The notes beneath the pieces are model-generated. The model worked only from the letters and a program-made list of their open reading frames with translations, was not told the origin of the DNA and did not search any database. Shown piece after piece: positions 24,576-32,417 of a DNA stretch of 54,509 nt. The stretch covers positions 1-54,509 of the forward strand of contig JBDRRS010000007.1 in assembly GCA_043825615.1 (NCBI GenBank), given 5' to 3'. Each line of letters begins with the position of its first letter. The first letter of the stretch is position 1. The translations under genes and the position numbers were made by a program. Origin of the DNA: JBDRMV01 sp043825615. GTDB lineage: Bacteria > CG03.

Positions 24576-24645
24576 TATGCAAACCCCGTTAATCCGTCAT
24601 AAAAGGGAAGAACCGCAATGTTTTAACTGTACGTTGCCGTGATTT

Positions 24646-25884
24646 TTATGAAAGTTCAATCCTATCACGCATACCGTGCACAAGATTGGTCATAACCGTA
24701 AGGTAGTCCCTCAGATGGCGCGTTATCAAAAATTGCCCCCTGACAAACTCTCTCGCTTTTTCTCCCATATTCTTTAACTTGTCTTCCCGCTGCAGAAGAT
24801 AGCGCATTCTCAACGCCGCGCCTTCAGGCGTGCTTACAAGAAATCCCGTATGGTGATTGATAACCTGGCATCTGATTCCGCCGGTATCGCCGCCTATCAC
24901 GGGTTTGGACTTCCACATCGCTTCGGTTACGGTTAAACCGAATCCTTCACGCAGGGATTTCTGCAGGATAATATCGGCTCCTCTCTGAAGCGCATTGATC
25001 GTTGTATGCGCGTCCGGCGGCAGAACGAGAACATGCACATCAGGGTCGCTGTTTGCGGCAAGTTTCACTTCGTCAAGAACCCGCGCGCCTTCAGGGTCGT
25101 CGTCCGCAAACCCTCCCGCAAGAATGAGCTGCAGAGGGATAAATTTCTTTGCCATCCGGTAAGCGTGTATCACGCCCACAGGGTCCTTGAATTCATCAAA
25201 CCTGGAAACCTGCAGAACGACGGGACGGGATTTATCTATTTTGAATTTTTTAAAAACAGCGTCAATTTCTTTTTGCGGTAAATCCTTGTTTTTATCGCTT
25301 AACGGGTCTATGCTCGGCGGAATAAGATATTGCGTATGCGGCAGGGTCTGAGCAAAATCCGCTATTGAAAAAACACTGGCATCATACCCTGCTACGTACT
25401 GCTTCAGGTATTTCCAAACTTTCCTTTGGGGATTGCTTACGTCTATATGACATCTCCATATCCATTTTGCTTTTATACCGGGACACAGGGTTTTCATCAT
25501 TGCCGGCTGAGGGTCATGCGCGAATATAATGTCTGCGTCCTTCAGTTTAGGTTTGAGTATTTCCGCGTTTTTCGCGCTGGTATCCTCATACGCTTTCAGC
25601 ATGGCTTCGGTTATTTCCATACTTTTGCCCTGTAAAGCGTTATGGAACCTCTTGGTGCATTCAAAAAAATCCGGATTACCGTTCAAAACTTCCCATGAGA
25701 CCTCAATTCCAAGTTCTTGTTTAAGCGGCACGAGTTTATTTAATATTTCGGCGACGCCGCCGCCGCTTTTTGTGGAATTTATATGCACCACCTTTATTTT
25801 CTGCATGCCTTTCGCAAGCTGCCTGAGATGATTTATTACGTCTTTCCCCGCAGAATCGCCGTATTGTTCAAGTAATGATTTCAT
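24646..25884 (-). CDS. treT: Trehalose synthase (glycosyl-transferring), TreT type
   Basis: This 412-residue GT4 enzyme has INSTKSGGGVAEILN (sugar-binding loop), WEVLNGNPDFFECTKRFHNALQG, WRCHIDVSNP, LQVSRFDEFKDPVGVI and the donor motif SLREGFGLTVTEAMWKSKPVIG. This combination is typical of TreT, which makes trehalose from a nucleoside-diphosphate glucose and glucose reversibly. Trehalose is a stress protectant. It starts 1 nt after the DUF5752 gene, a common neighbour of TreT. Confidence 0.85.
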   Translation of the reverse strand: MKSLLEQYGDSAGKDVINHLRQLAKGMQKIKVVHINSTKSGGGVAEILNKLVPLKQELGIEVSWEVLNGNPDFFECTKRFHNALQGKSMEITEAMLKAYEDTSAKNAEILKPKLKDADIIFAHDPQPAMMKTLCPGIKAKWIWRCHIDVSNPQRKVWKYLKQYVAGYDASVFSIADFAQTLPHTQYLIPPSIDPLSDKNKDLPQKEIDAVFKKFKIDKSRPVVLQVSRFDEFKDPVGVIHAYRMAKKFIPLQLILAGGFADDDPEGARVLDEVKLAANSDPDVHVLVLPPDAHTTINALQRGADIILQKSLREGFGLTVTEAMWKSKPVIGGDTGGIRCQVINHHTGFLVSTPEGAALRMRYLLQREDKLKNMGEKAREFVRGQFLITRHLRDYLTVMTNLVHGMRDRIELS

Positions 25885-25885
25885 T

Positions 25886-26560
25886 TTAAAGAATCTCTAA
25901 CTTTTTTTGAAAAAAATCCGCAAATACCTTTATTAAATTTTTCTTGAGTTCTTCAAGAGTGCCGAAATAAGGGTCTATCCCGCCGAGCATACCGCGCAAA
26001 TGCGAATACTCATCCCCGAAATCGCGAAGCCACGCCGTAAAATCATCCGCATTATCTTCCGTCCGCCGGCGGGCGTCGATAAAATGATAGAAAATACTGC
26101 TCGCGGTCATATCCGGCAGACAATCCGCAAGCCCTGAAGGTTTATAAATCCGTTTATCCGTATTGAAGATAACAATTTTTGACCGTATGAAATTAAACTG
26201 ATTATCCTTCTTCGCCCACGGTACAGTTTCGCATTCAGCCAGCCGTTCTTCAATAAGTTCTATCAGTTCTCTCCTTATTTCTTCCAAATCCCTGAAATCC
26301 GCGGGATTCAGTACGCTGAACCTTTCCGCCATCACATTATCGTGAAGGCCGTGTCTCGCCCACGAGGCAAAATCGTTATTATACTCGGGGTCGTCAAATC
26401 GCGGGAGAAGCAGGCCGCCCCAGAAGTGATAATAAATACTTCCCTCATCAATCACTTCCAGCCTGTCCCTGAGTTCCCTTAAATTATGCGCCTTCTTGCC
26501 TGTGGCAATCGCAAGCAGCGCGCAATCTTTCAAAGTGAAAACCGATTCTTTTCTATTCAT
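25886..26560 (-). CDS. DUF5752 family protein, TreT partner
   Basis: The protein has 224 residues made of two similar halves. Each contains a YHFW/FYHF-type motif (SIYYHFWGG and SSIFYHFIDARR), a Phe/Trp-rich core (DFASWARHGLHD, DFTAWLRDFGDE) and an EELKKNL/EEIRREL helix, which suggests an internal duplication. Function unknown. Its stop abuts treT by 1 nt, so stoichiometric expression is likely. A regulatory or chaperone-like role for trehalose synthesis is inference. Confidence 0.7.
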   Translation of the reverse strand: MNRKESVFTLKDCALLAIATGKKAHNLRELRDRLEVIDEGSIYYHFWGGLLLPRFDDPEYNNDFASWARHGLHDNVMAERFSVLNPADFRDLEEIRRELIELIEERLAECETVPWAKKDNQFNFIRSKIVIFNTDKRIYKPSGLADCLPDMTASSIFYHFIDARRRTEDNADDFTAWLRDFGDEYSHLRGMLGGIDPYFGTLEELKKNLIKVFADFFQKKLEIL

Positions 26561-26644
26561 TTTCTTAAATCAATCGTAATTAAATTCTCCAACTATTTCA
26601 CTTATATAAATTTTTTCACGGCAAAAGTCAAATTGACGGGCTGC

Positions 26645-26836
26645 CCCATCAAAAAACTTTGATGAAATTAAACAGGTAAATTCCTTTCAAAGATTTAGCC
26701 CGCTCTAAAAAGTCCTCATTACTCGGATAAGTAAATCATATCCTATAATATTCCTTCAACTGTTTAAGTTCGTATCTATTCAGCGGCATATACTTATTTA
26801 TTTCTTCCTGCAGGTCAACATCTTTTACTCTGTTTC
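26645..26836 (-). pseudogene. Fic gene 5'-end remnant in a 308-bp intergenic gap
   Basis: 26717-26836 is about 90% identical to the 5' part of the intact fic gene (30091-30213), including codons for NRVKDVD and LNRY-LKQLKEYYRI. It then hits a TGA where fic has GGA. Beyond this the frame reads EDFLERAKSLKGIYLF and stops, perhaps part of another lost gene. The remaining bases of the gap (26561-26868) show no gene or RNA that I can recognise. Confidence 0.75.
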
Positions 26837-26868
26837 ACCTTCTTCCCCTTGCCCGGGGGTCATCAAAA

Positions 26869-27531
26869 CTACAATGATTTTTGAGCCAAAGAATGAAGTT
26901 CATTATTTGCCAAAGCCATCAGTTTCTTTTTTACCGTTCTTGAAAAATACTCTTTCTCGGTTTTCGTCAATTTTTCGTTTTTTAATTTTTTGTAAAACAA
27001 ATCTTTTTGCTTGGGCGAAAACACCTGTGATAAGGCAAACTCTAAATTATACTCATCTTTTAATTCCAGCAACTCCTTGAGTTTTGCTTTTTCTTTAAAA
27101 GCATAATTTCTGAACGTATCCTTTAACCTCCGACTTGATATTTTACGTTTTGCTACAAATAAATCCTCGTTATTTTTCATTTTTTCAAGATAGGCGTTGT
27201 ATTTATTCTTATCGCTTAAATTAAGAGAATTATATAACTCTTTTGACTGATTATTATCAAGGTTTAAATTACGATAAAGCGCTAACGATAATGCCGTTAA
27301 CTCGTAAAATATATTTTTATCGGACTTATTTTTCAGATACTTAACCGTTTTTTGAAAATCAAAAAAACCTTTTTTCACACCGCTGGCCAGCATTACGGGG
27401 AATCCGTCCCAAAGCCGCATATCCTTGCTTTTAACAACATCGGCCAACACGGCATTTACATCCAGTTTCTCTTCTTTTTTCATAACGGGGAAGCCAAGTT
27501 GATTTAGATTTTCAGTAAGATTGTTTTTCAT
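26869..27531 (-). CDS. Partner protein of the nucleotidyltransferase, unknown
   Basis: This 220-residue, Lys-rich, all-helical-looking protein starts MKNNLTENLNQLGFPVMKKEEKLD and has repeated Leu/Lys helices (KAKLKELLELKDEYNLEF). It overlaps the end of the nucleotidyltransferase gene by 20 nt, so the two are translationally coupled. The pairing resembles two-gene AbiE-like or nucleotidyltransferase toxin-antitoxin loci, but the fold is not recognised. The composition is AT-rich compared with housekeeping genes here. Confidence 0.65.
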   Translation of the reverse strand: MKNNLTENLNQLGFPVMKKEEKLDVNAVLADVVKSKDMRLWDGFPVMLASGVKKGFFDFQKTVKYLKNKSDKNIFYELTALSLALYRNLNLDNNQSKELYNSLNLSDKNKYNAYLEKMKNNEDLFVAKRKISSRRLKDTFRNYAFKEKAKLKELLELKDEYNLEFALSQVFSPKQKDLFYKKLKNEKLTKTEKEYFSRTVKKKLMALANNELHSLAQKSL

Positions 27532-28111
27532 CGTAAATACCTTCCTTTTTCAGTTTCTCAACAAAAGATTCAAAATATTTTATCACTTTATCTTCCGATA
27601 TATCATAGGACGCAGTTTTATAATAAAGCTGTTTTAACCTTTTAAAATTGATTTCATCTTTTTTCGCTTTAATCAATGCCATACAATCTTCAGTATCTAC
27701 GCTCAACGACCGGAATATTTTACTTATAATCAAATCATAATAATTCAAAGCTCCGAGATAAATATGATTTAATTCGGCAATAAAAATATGTTTATCCTTT
27801 TTAAGCGGCGATTCCAGGAGTTCCGTAGTGTGAACGCTTTTACCTTTAAACAAATCAAATACAAAATCACCTTCCCTTGCCCATCCATTGCCGGTAACCG
27901 GTTCATATCCAAGTTGCTTTAAAATATTTATGAGGTATTCATATTGTTCGGGCTCCGGGACTAACAAATCTATATCTTTCGTTGAGTCCTTTATACCGAG
28001 CAATGTCACGGCGGTTCCGCCGCATGCAATAAGATTTACCTTTATTTTTAAGAAACCATCCCATGCGGATAATCTCTCCAGCAGTTTTTGTTTATTTATT
28101 CTGTAATTCAT
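27512..28111 (-). CDS. Nucleotidyltransferase of the AbiEii/DUF6036 type
   Basis: This 199-residue protein has an N-terminal nucleotidyltransferase core: ACGGTAVTLLGIKDSTKDIDLLV gives the G-G/S loop and the paired acids of the DxD motif. It continues PEQYEYLINILKQLGYEPV, DFVFDLFKG, and LGALNYYDLIISKIFR typical of this group. Members transfer nucleotides, some acting as tRNA-targeting toxins. It is the upstream gene of an overlapping pair in a toxin-antitoxin-rich region. Confidence 0.75.
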   Translation of the reverse strand: MNYRINKQKLLERLSAWDGFLKIKVNLIACGGTAVTLLGIKDSTKDIDLLVPEPEQYEYLINILKQLGYEPVTGNGWAREGDFVFDLFKGKSVHTTELLESPLKKDKHIFIAELNHIYLGALNYYDLIISKIFRSLSVDTEDCMALIKAKKDEINFKRLKQLYYKTASYDISEDKVIKYFESFVEKLKKEGIYDEKQSY

Positions 28112-28318
28112 ACATATAATTGTATGTTATCATACATTACCTTGCATCATTTTATACAATAATAATAAATTTGTCAAGTGTTTTTTCAACGAGCGCCCTT
28201 CCACACCTGCCTGCCGTCAGGCAGAAATCAATCCTCACAAAAGGCATATCGTGTTCTCCTTATCCGGCAAAAAAATCAAAAGCATCCCCATTTTTCTCAT
28301 TTTCCGTACCCACATTTC

Positions 28319-28828
28319 TCATGGCAGCGGCTCTTTTAGTAATGCCTGATAAATCTCTAAATCACCCGGCGAGAAACAGCAGAAAATAACTTCGCATTTA
28401 TAATTGTTGGACTCCATAAATTTTATACAAGATTGAACTGCAATTTGTGCGGCAGATTTGGATGGATACCCATAAACCCCGGTACTGATACATGGAAATG
28501 CGATACTGTGACAGTTGTATTTCTTGGCGAGAGTCAACGAATTGATGTAACACTTACATAACAATTCGGGTTCTCCGGATAAACCACCATTCCAGACAGG
28601 GCCGACAGTATGGATTACATATCGCGACGGTAACTTGTAAGCTTTCGTGATCTTAGCATCACCAGCAAGGCATCCGCCAAGCGACTTGCATTCTTCCATG
28701 AGATCCGGTCCGGCGGCGCGGTGAATTGCCCCGTCAACACCACCTCCGCCCAAAAGAGTTTTGTTTGCAGCATTGACTATGACATCAACCTGAAGTTTTG
28801 TTATATCGGATAGAATTGTTTTCATCAT
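28319..28828 (-). CDS. Macrodomain protein (O-acetyl-ADP-ribose deacetylase-like)
   Basis: This 169-residue protein has the macrodomain signature: ITKLQVDVIVNAANKTLLGGGGVDGAIHRAAG, AKITKAYKLPSRYVIHTVGP and IAFPCISTGVYGYPS. It binds and hydrolyses ADP-ribose derivatives or removes ADP-ribose from macromolecules. The NAAN and GGGGVDGAIH loops are intact. It stands alone between the nucleotidyltransferase pair and ssrA. No ADP-ribosyltransferase (such as DarT) is seen nearby. Confidence 0.9.
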   Translation of the reverse strand: MMKTILSDITKLQVDVIVNAANKTLLGGGGVDGAIHRAAGPDLMEECKSLGGCLAGDAKITKAYKLPSRYVIHTVGPVWNGGLSGEPELLCKCYINSLTLAKKYNCHSIAFPCISTGVYGYPSKSAAQIAVQSCIKFMESNNYKCEVIFCCFSPGDLEIYQALLKEPLP

Positions 28829-28955
28829 ATCATTTTAGTCCGAGAAACCGCCTGTTAGCACTCATGCAAAATGGGACAAGTTGGCCGGGCGGCGGGATTT
28901 TTTAATTTACTCATCTTAATCAAAAAAAGTTTCGGGAGACGCGGTTATTCCCGGA

Positions 28956-29302
28956 TGGTGGAGGTGGGGGGAATCGAACCCCCGTCCGATAATGCATCCT
29001 CCGGGTATCTACAGGCTTAGATTGCGATTTAATTTCTTTTTCCGAACTCCCGCAATCAGGATTCCGGAAAAATAGTTCCCTTAAATTTCACAGACGTCCC
29101 GGAAACGCTGACGTCTGCTATTCTGTCTGCTTGACGGCGTTACTGAAACCAACAGAAGAGTTTCAGACGCCGGACGAACCTAACAGGTCGCCGTTGCTAA
29201 TGTTGAGTTAGCGTTTTTTTTCGGTCGATTTTTATGGGGCCATCGACCAACCCCAGCCTGCTGCCTGAAAGAACGCTGTCACCGTCGAAACCAATCACCC
29301 CC
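28956..29302 (-). ncRNA. ssrA: Transfer-messenger RNA
   Basis: The 5' end GGGGGTGATTGGTTTCGAC pairs with the 3' end CACCTCC, and CCA is encoded. The T-arm GGGGGTTCGATTCCCCC is present, as is pseudoknot 1 (GGTCGATGGCC ... ATCGACC). The A-rich stretch before the resume codon is followed by GCT AAC TCA at 29212. The open tag frame would encode ANSTLATATC and then TAG (29180-29212), which lacks the usual LAA ending. It rescues stalled ribosomes; smpB is not in the window. Confidence 0.95.
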
Positions 29303-29343
29303 GTCAAACTTTTATTCAGGTTTGATTGCGCAACCGCTATATT

Positions 29344-29373
29344 AAAATACAAACTAAACGGGCTTATTGTCAA
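29344..29373 (-). promoter_or_regulatory. Promoter of ssrA
   Basis: TTGACA (29368-29373), 18 bp and TATTTT (29344-29349) lie about 42 nt upstream of the mature 5' end of tmRNA, leaving a leader to be removed by RNase P. Confidence 0.5.
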
Positions 29374-29467
29374 GATTCCGTCCCTGTTTTTTCCAACACT
29401 ATTTTTTATCCGGAAACTTTTCATCTGCCGGCGCGCCGCCCAAACCCCAGTTCTCTTTTCCAACTTT

Positions 29468-30223
29468 TTATTTCTCGTTCAAAGTTTCCAACAACCGCAG
29501 GTAATCTCTTTGACTCTCGTATTCCATAGATGTAATCAAGTTTATAAATGGAGTATCATTCCCTCTGTCACATTGCCGAAGCGAGTTCAGATAATCGCTT
29601 CTCAATACAGGCGGTATAACAATAATTTCATATCCGTTTTGGAGCAAGGATAAATTCATCAAGAGCCGCGCTGTCCGTCCATTGCCGTCGACAAACGGGT
29701 GTATTCTTGCAAGTTCCTTATGAATTATTGCAGAAAATTCCACCGGATGGTATTTCTTTTTCCACTCAGGGATATTATTCATTAACTCTTCAACTAAGTT
29801 TTTTACTTTGCTTGGCGGAGGCAGTTTAACGTCCGAGCCCTGGATATAGACAGACACCTTCCTGTATTTTCCGGCATTCTTCTTGTCTATCCTATAGTAA
29901 AAAATCCTGTGTAGTGACAGTATATCCTTTTCCACGATGGCATCTTTCCTGGACAGTTTGTATATGTAGTCGTATGCTTCACTGTGCCCAATAGCTTCCA
30001 GATGGTCTTTTAATGGTTTACCGCTGATAGTTATTCCTTCCTCAATAACTATTTTCGTTTCTGTCTCGGTCAGTGAATTACCTTCCAAAGCATTACTTGA
30101 ATAAGTAAATCCTATCCTATAGTATTCCTTCAACTGTTTAAGTTGGTATCTATTCAGCGGCCTATACTTATTTATTTCTTCCTGCAGCCTGTCAACATCT
30201 TTTACTCTGTTTCTAAAATCCAC
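29468..30223 (-). CDS. Fic family protein (AMP-transferase), class II autoinhibited
   Basis: This 251-residue protein has the full Fic motif HPFVDGNGRTAR (about 183-194), which transfers AMP from ATP to target hydroxyl groups. An N-terminal inhibitory helix motif SNALEGN (about 40-46) fits the class II arrangement, where Glu blocks ATP. The C-terminus has LRSDYLNSLRQCDRGND. Target unknown. A pseudogene copy of its 5' end lies 3.3 kb away. It sits between ssrA and tRNA-Arg. Confidence 0.9.
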   Translation of the reverse strand: MDFRNRVKDVDRLQEEINKYRPLNRYQLKQLKEYYRIGFTYSSNALEGNSLTETETKIVIEEGITISGKPLKDHLEAIGHSEAYDYIYKLSRKDAIVEKDILSLHRIFYYRIDKKNAGKYRKVSVYIQGSDVKLPPPSKVKNLVEELMNNIPEWKKKYHPVEFSAIIHKELARIHPFVDGNGRTARLLMNLSLLQNGYEIIVIPPVLRSDYLNSLRQCDRGNDTPFINLITSMEYESQRDYLRLLETLNEK

Positions 30224-30416
30224 AGACCCTCCTTTTCTCTAATAAGGTGAATGTCAATCCAATTATATTTTCAGCGCCAACGGAAAATTCCACGAGATGC
30301 CCCCAGAATTCACTATTTTCATTTACTCAATACCCTGAGTAATTTTACTCAATACTTTGGGCAATGGCAACATGAGTTTTTAAGAAACGGCCATACCTCT
30401 CTGCATTTTTATTTTA

Positions 30417-30489
30417 CGCCCCTGGGGTGACTCGAACACCCGACACCCGGTTTAGGAAACCGGTGCTCTATCCTCTGAGCTACAGGGGC
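30417..30489 (-). tRNA. tRNA-Arg (anticodon CCU)
   Basis: A complete 73-nt cloverleaf starts GCCCCTGTAGCTCAG, with anticodon loop TTCCTAA, a T-arm around GTTCGAGTC and a discriminator G. CCA is not encoded. The 5' end lies 1 nt after the stop of the RelE-like toxin gene. Confidence 0.95.
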
Positions 30490-30490
30490 T

Positions 30491-30769
30491 TTAATAAGAA
30501 TCTCCGCGAGGATCCGCCGCTATCATTGAAACAATTTTTTCATTGTCATTTACCGTATAAAAAAACCTGTGGTTGCCAATCCTGTATCTCCATGTATCCG
30601 GTTTGTATGACCTGAGTTTCTTTATGTTCTTGCCAAAATACGGATTCTGTCTTAATTGGGTATAAACGTATGTTTTTAATTTTCTTTTTATTTTTTCCCT
30701 CTGTCCGCTGAAGTCACATTCAATATCTCTTGAAAACTGGTTTGTCTCGAAAATCCTGAATCTATTCAA
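30491..30769 (-). CDS. RelE/ParE-type toxin
   Basis: This 92-residue basic protein (start codon TTG) has the RelE/ParE pattern KLRSYKPDTWRYRIGNHRFFYTV and ends with IVSMIAADPRGDSY. The TTG is chosen because GGGAGG lies 4 nt upstream and this matches usual family length. It overlaps the antitoxin by 8 nt. Members cleave mRNA on ribosomes or poison gyrase; the YRIG-RFFYTV core fits the RelE group. Its stop codon ends 1 nt before mature tRNA-Arg. Confidence 0.85.
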   Translation of the reverse strand: MNRFRIFETNQFSRDIECDFSGQREKIKRKLKTYVYTQLRQNPYFGKNIKKLRSYKPDTWRYRIGNHRFFYTVNDNEKIVSMIAADPRGDSY

Positions 30770-31004
30770 CAAACCTCCCTTTCCGTCTTTTAGCGTCATT
30801 GTGTCCTGCTTTAAGTTTGCCTGATAAACGTTTATCCGATTTGATTTGCGCCATTTCAATCGGGTCAGCATAATAAGATTCTTCTATGTCCTTCAATACC
30901 CTGCTCGTGATAAAATTAGAAATAGGACGATGCTCAATATCAGCCGCCATTGACACCTTTTTATATTCATCCTGTGAAAGCCGCAATGTTATTACTTTAG
31001 ACAT
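30762..31004 (-). CDS. Ribbon-helix-helix antitoxin
   Basis: This 80-residue protein starts MSKVITLRLSQDEYKKVSMAA, a clear RHH beta-strand and first helix, followed by RPISNFITSRVLKDI as the second. The charged C-terminal tail (KAGHNDAKRRKG) should neutralise the toxin encoded next. RHH antitoxins repress their own operon. Three 10-bp iterons overlap the promoter immediately upstream. AAAGGAGG precedes the ATG. Confidence 0.85.
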   Translation of the reverse strand: MSKVITLRLSQDEYKKVSMAADIEHRPISNFITSRVLKDIEESYYADPIEMAQIKSDKRLSGKLKAGHNDAKRRKGRFVE

Positions 31005-31027
31005 TAACCCTCCTTTCTCACTTCAAA

Positions 31028-31070
31028 TTTATTCTAATTTATTCTAATATATTCTCTCGATATTTGTCAA
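31028..31070 (-). promoter_or_regulatory. Autoregulated promoter-operator of the RHH/RelE operon
   Basis: TTGACA (31065-31070), 18 bp and TAGAAT (31041-31046) form the promoter. Three direct repeats of TATTCTAA-like sequence start at 31030, 31040 and 31050. The spacing is exactly 10 bp, one helical turn, as RHH dimers prefer. The middle one overlaps the -10 box. Confidence 0.6.
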
Positions 31071-31128
31071 TATTTTGTATGTATTCCCGTTTACATTGCG
31101 GGCAAACTATGATTTATCTCCGGTGAAT

Positions 31129-32382
31129 TTACAATTTAAAAATTTTTTTGCTAATTTTTTTTGCCGTTCTGTTTCTTAAATCAAAAATAAGTTTTGAATT
31201 TTTTATAATAAAATCGTAGTCAAAGTGGTCGTGGTCGGTCGCGATTATAACCATATCTGACGCCTTCAGCGCGCGGGAGGTCAGGAGCTCCGCTCTTTTC
31301 CCGGGGATGCCGTCGGGAACAAGGTCGTCGAACCATGAGACATCCGCTCCCAGATTAAGCAGGTTCAGAATTATTTCAATCACGGGCGACTCTCTCGTGT
31401 CGGAAACGTTCTTCTTGTAGGCGACGCCGAGAACCAGTATTCTGCTTCCTTTCACGGAAATTGAAAAACCGTTCAGAATTTTTACCAGTTTATCAACGAC
31501 AAAATCGGGCATCGTGCTGTTTATTTCGGCGGCGAGGTCTATAAACCTTGTGTAAAAATTAAGCGAGCGCATTTTCCAGGAAAGATAAAGAGGGTCAACG
31601 GGAATGCAGTGCCCCCCGAGTCCGGGGCCCGGATAGAACGGCATAAAACCGAACGGTTTTGTTCCCGCGAGATTAACGATTTCCCAAACATCAAGTTTTA
31701 ATTTATCCGCAATCTGCGCAATTTCGTTTATGAGACCGATATTGACCGCCCTGAATGTATTTTCAAGGAGTTTGACCATCTCTGCCGCCTCAAGAGAACT
31801 CGCGGGGACAATATCCCCTATAATTTTTCTATAATACAAACACGCCTTTTCAAGGGATTTCCTGTTTATTCCGCCGATTATCTTCGGGGTGTTTTCCGTT
31901 TTCCATTTTTTGTTCGCGGGGTCTACCCTTTCCGGCGAAAAAGCCAGATAAAAGTCCTTCCCTGCCTTGAGACCGCTTTTTTCAAGGAGCGGGGCAACGA
32001 CTTCTCTCGTCGTTCCCGGATAAGTTGTCGACTCAAGAACTACGGTCGTTCCCCTGCAGAGATGACTCCCTATCTGTTCGGAAGCCGAAACGATAAACGA
32101 AATGTCGGGGTCCTGCGTCTTTCTCAGCGGCGTCGGAACGCAGACAATAACGCACTCGCATTTCTTTATCTCCCCGAAATCGGCTGTCGGTTTTAAAAAA
32201 CCTTTTTTGACAAGATTTTTTACCGTGGCCGAATGAACGTCCGAAATATAACTTTTACCCGACTTAATCAGAGAAACCTTTTTCTCCGACACATCCACGC
32301 CCACAGCGGTGATTCCTTTTTTGGCAAAAGCGCAGGCGAGCGGAAGACCTACATAACCCAGCCCGACAACGGCAATTTTCAT
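31129..32382 (-). CDS. UDP-N-acetylhexosamine 6-dehydrogenase-like (WbpA/WecC group)
   Basis: This 417-residue protein has an N-terminal Rossmann site AVVGLGYVGLPLACAFAKKG and the oxidation-site motif GPGLGGHCIPVDPLYL with its catalytic Cys. The C-terminal domain has VLGVAYKKNVSDTRESP. The GGHCIPVDP form is typical of dehydrogenases for UDP-GlcNAc or UDP-ManNAc, not UDP-glucose, but the substrate is not proven. The product feeds surface polysaccharide. It is the last gene of the long housekeeping run, 35 nt after uvrB. Confidence 0.87.
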   Translation of the reverse strand: MKIAVVGLGYVGLPLACAFAKKGITAVGVDVSEKKVSLIKSGKSYISDVHSATVKNLVKKGFLKPTADFGEIKKCECVIVCVPTPLRKTQDPDISFIVSASEQIGSHLCRGTTVVLESTTYPGTTREVVAPLLEKSGLKAGKDFYLAFSPERVDPANKKWKTENTPKIIGGINRKSLEKACLYYRKIIGDIVPASSLEAAEMVKLLENTFRAVNIGLINEIAQIADKLKLDVWEIVNLAGTKPFGFMPFYPGPGLGGHCIPVDPLYLSWKMRSLNFYTRFIDLAAEINSTMPDFVVDKLVKILNGFSISVKGSRILVLGVAYKKNVSDTRESPVIEIILNLLNLGADVSWFDDLVPDGIPGKRAELLTSRALKASDMVIIATDHDHFDYDFIIKNSKLIFDLRNRTAKKISKKIFKL

Positions 32383-32417
32383 TTTTTACTCCTCATCATG
32401 GATTCATTATAACAATT

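Noticed and set aside
28829..28955. Gene between the macrodomain gene and ssrA
   Set aside because: Too short, with no open frame or ribosome-binding site. It is simply the region downstream of ssrA.
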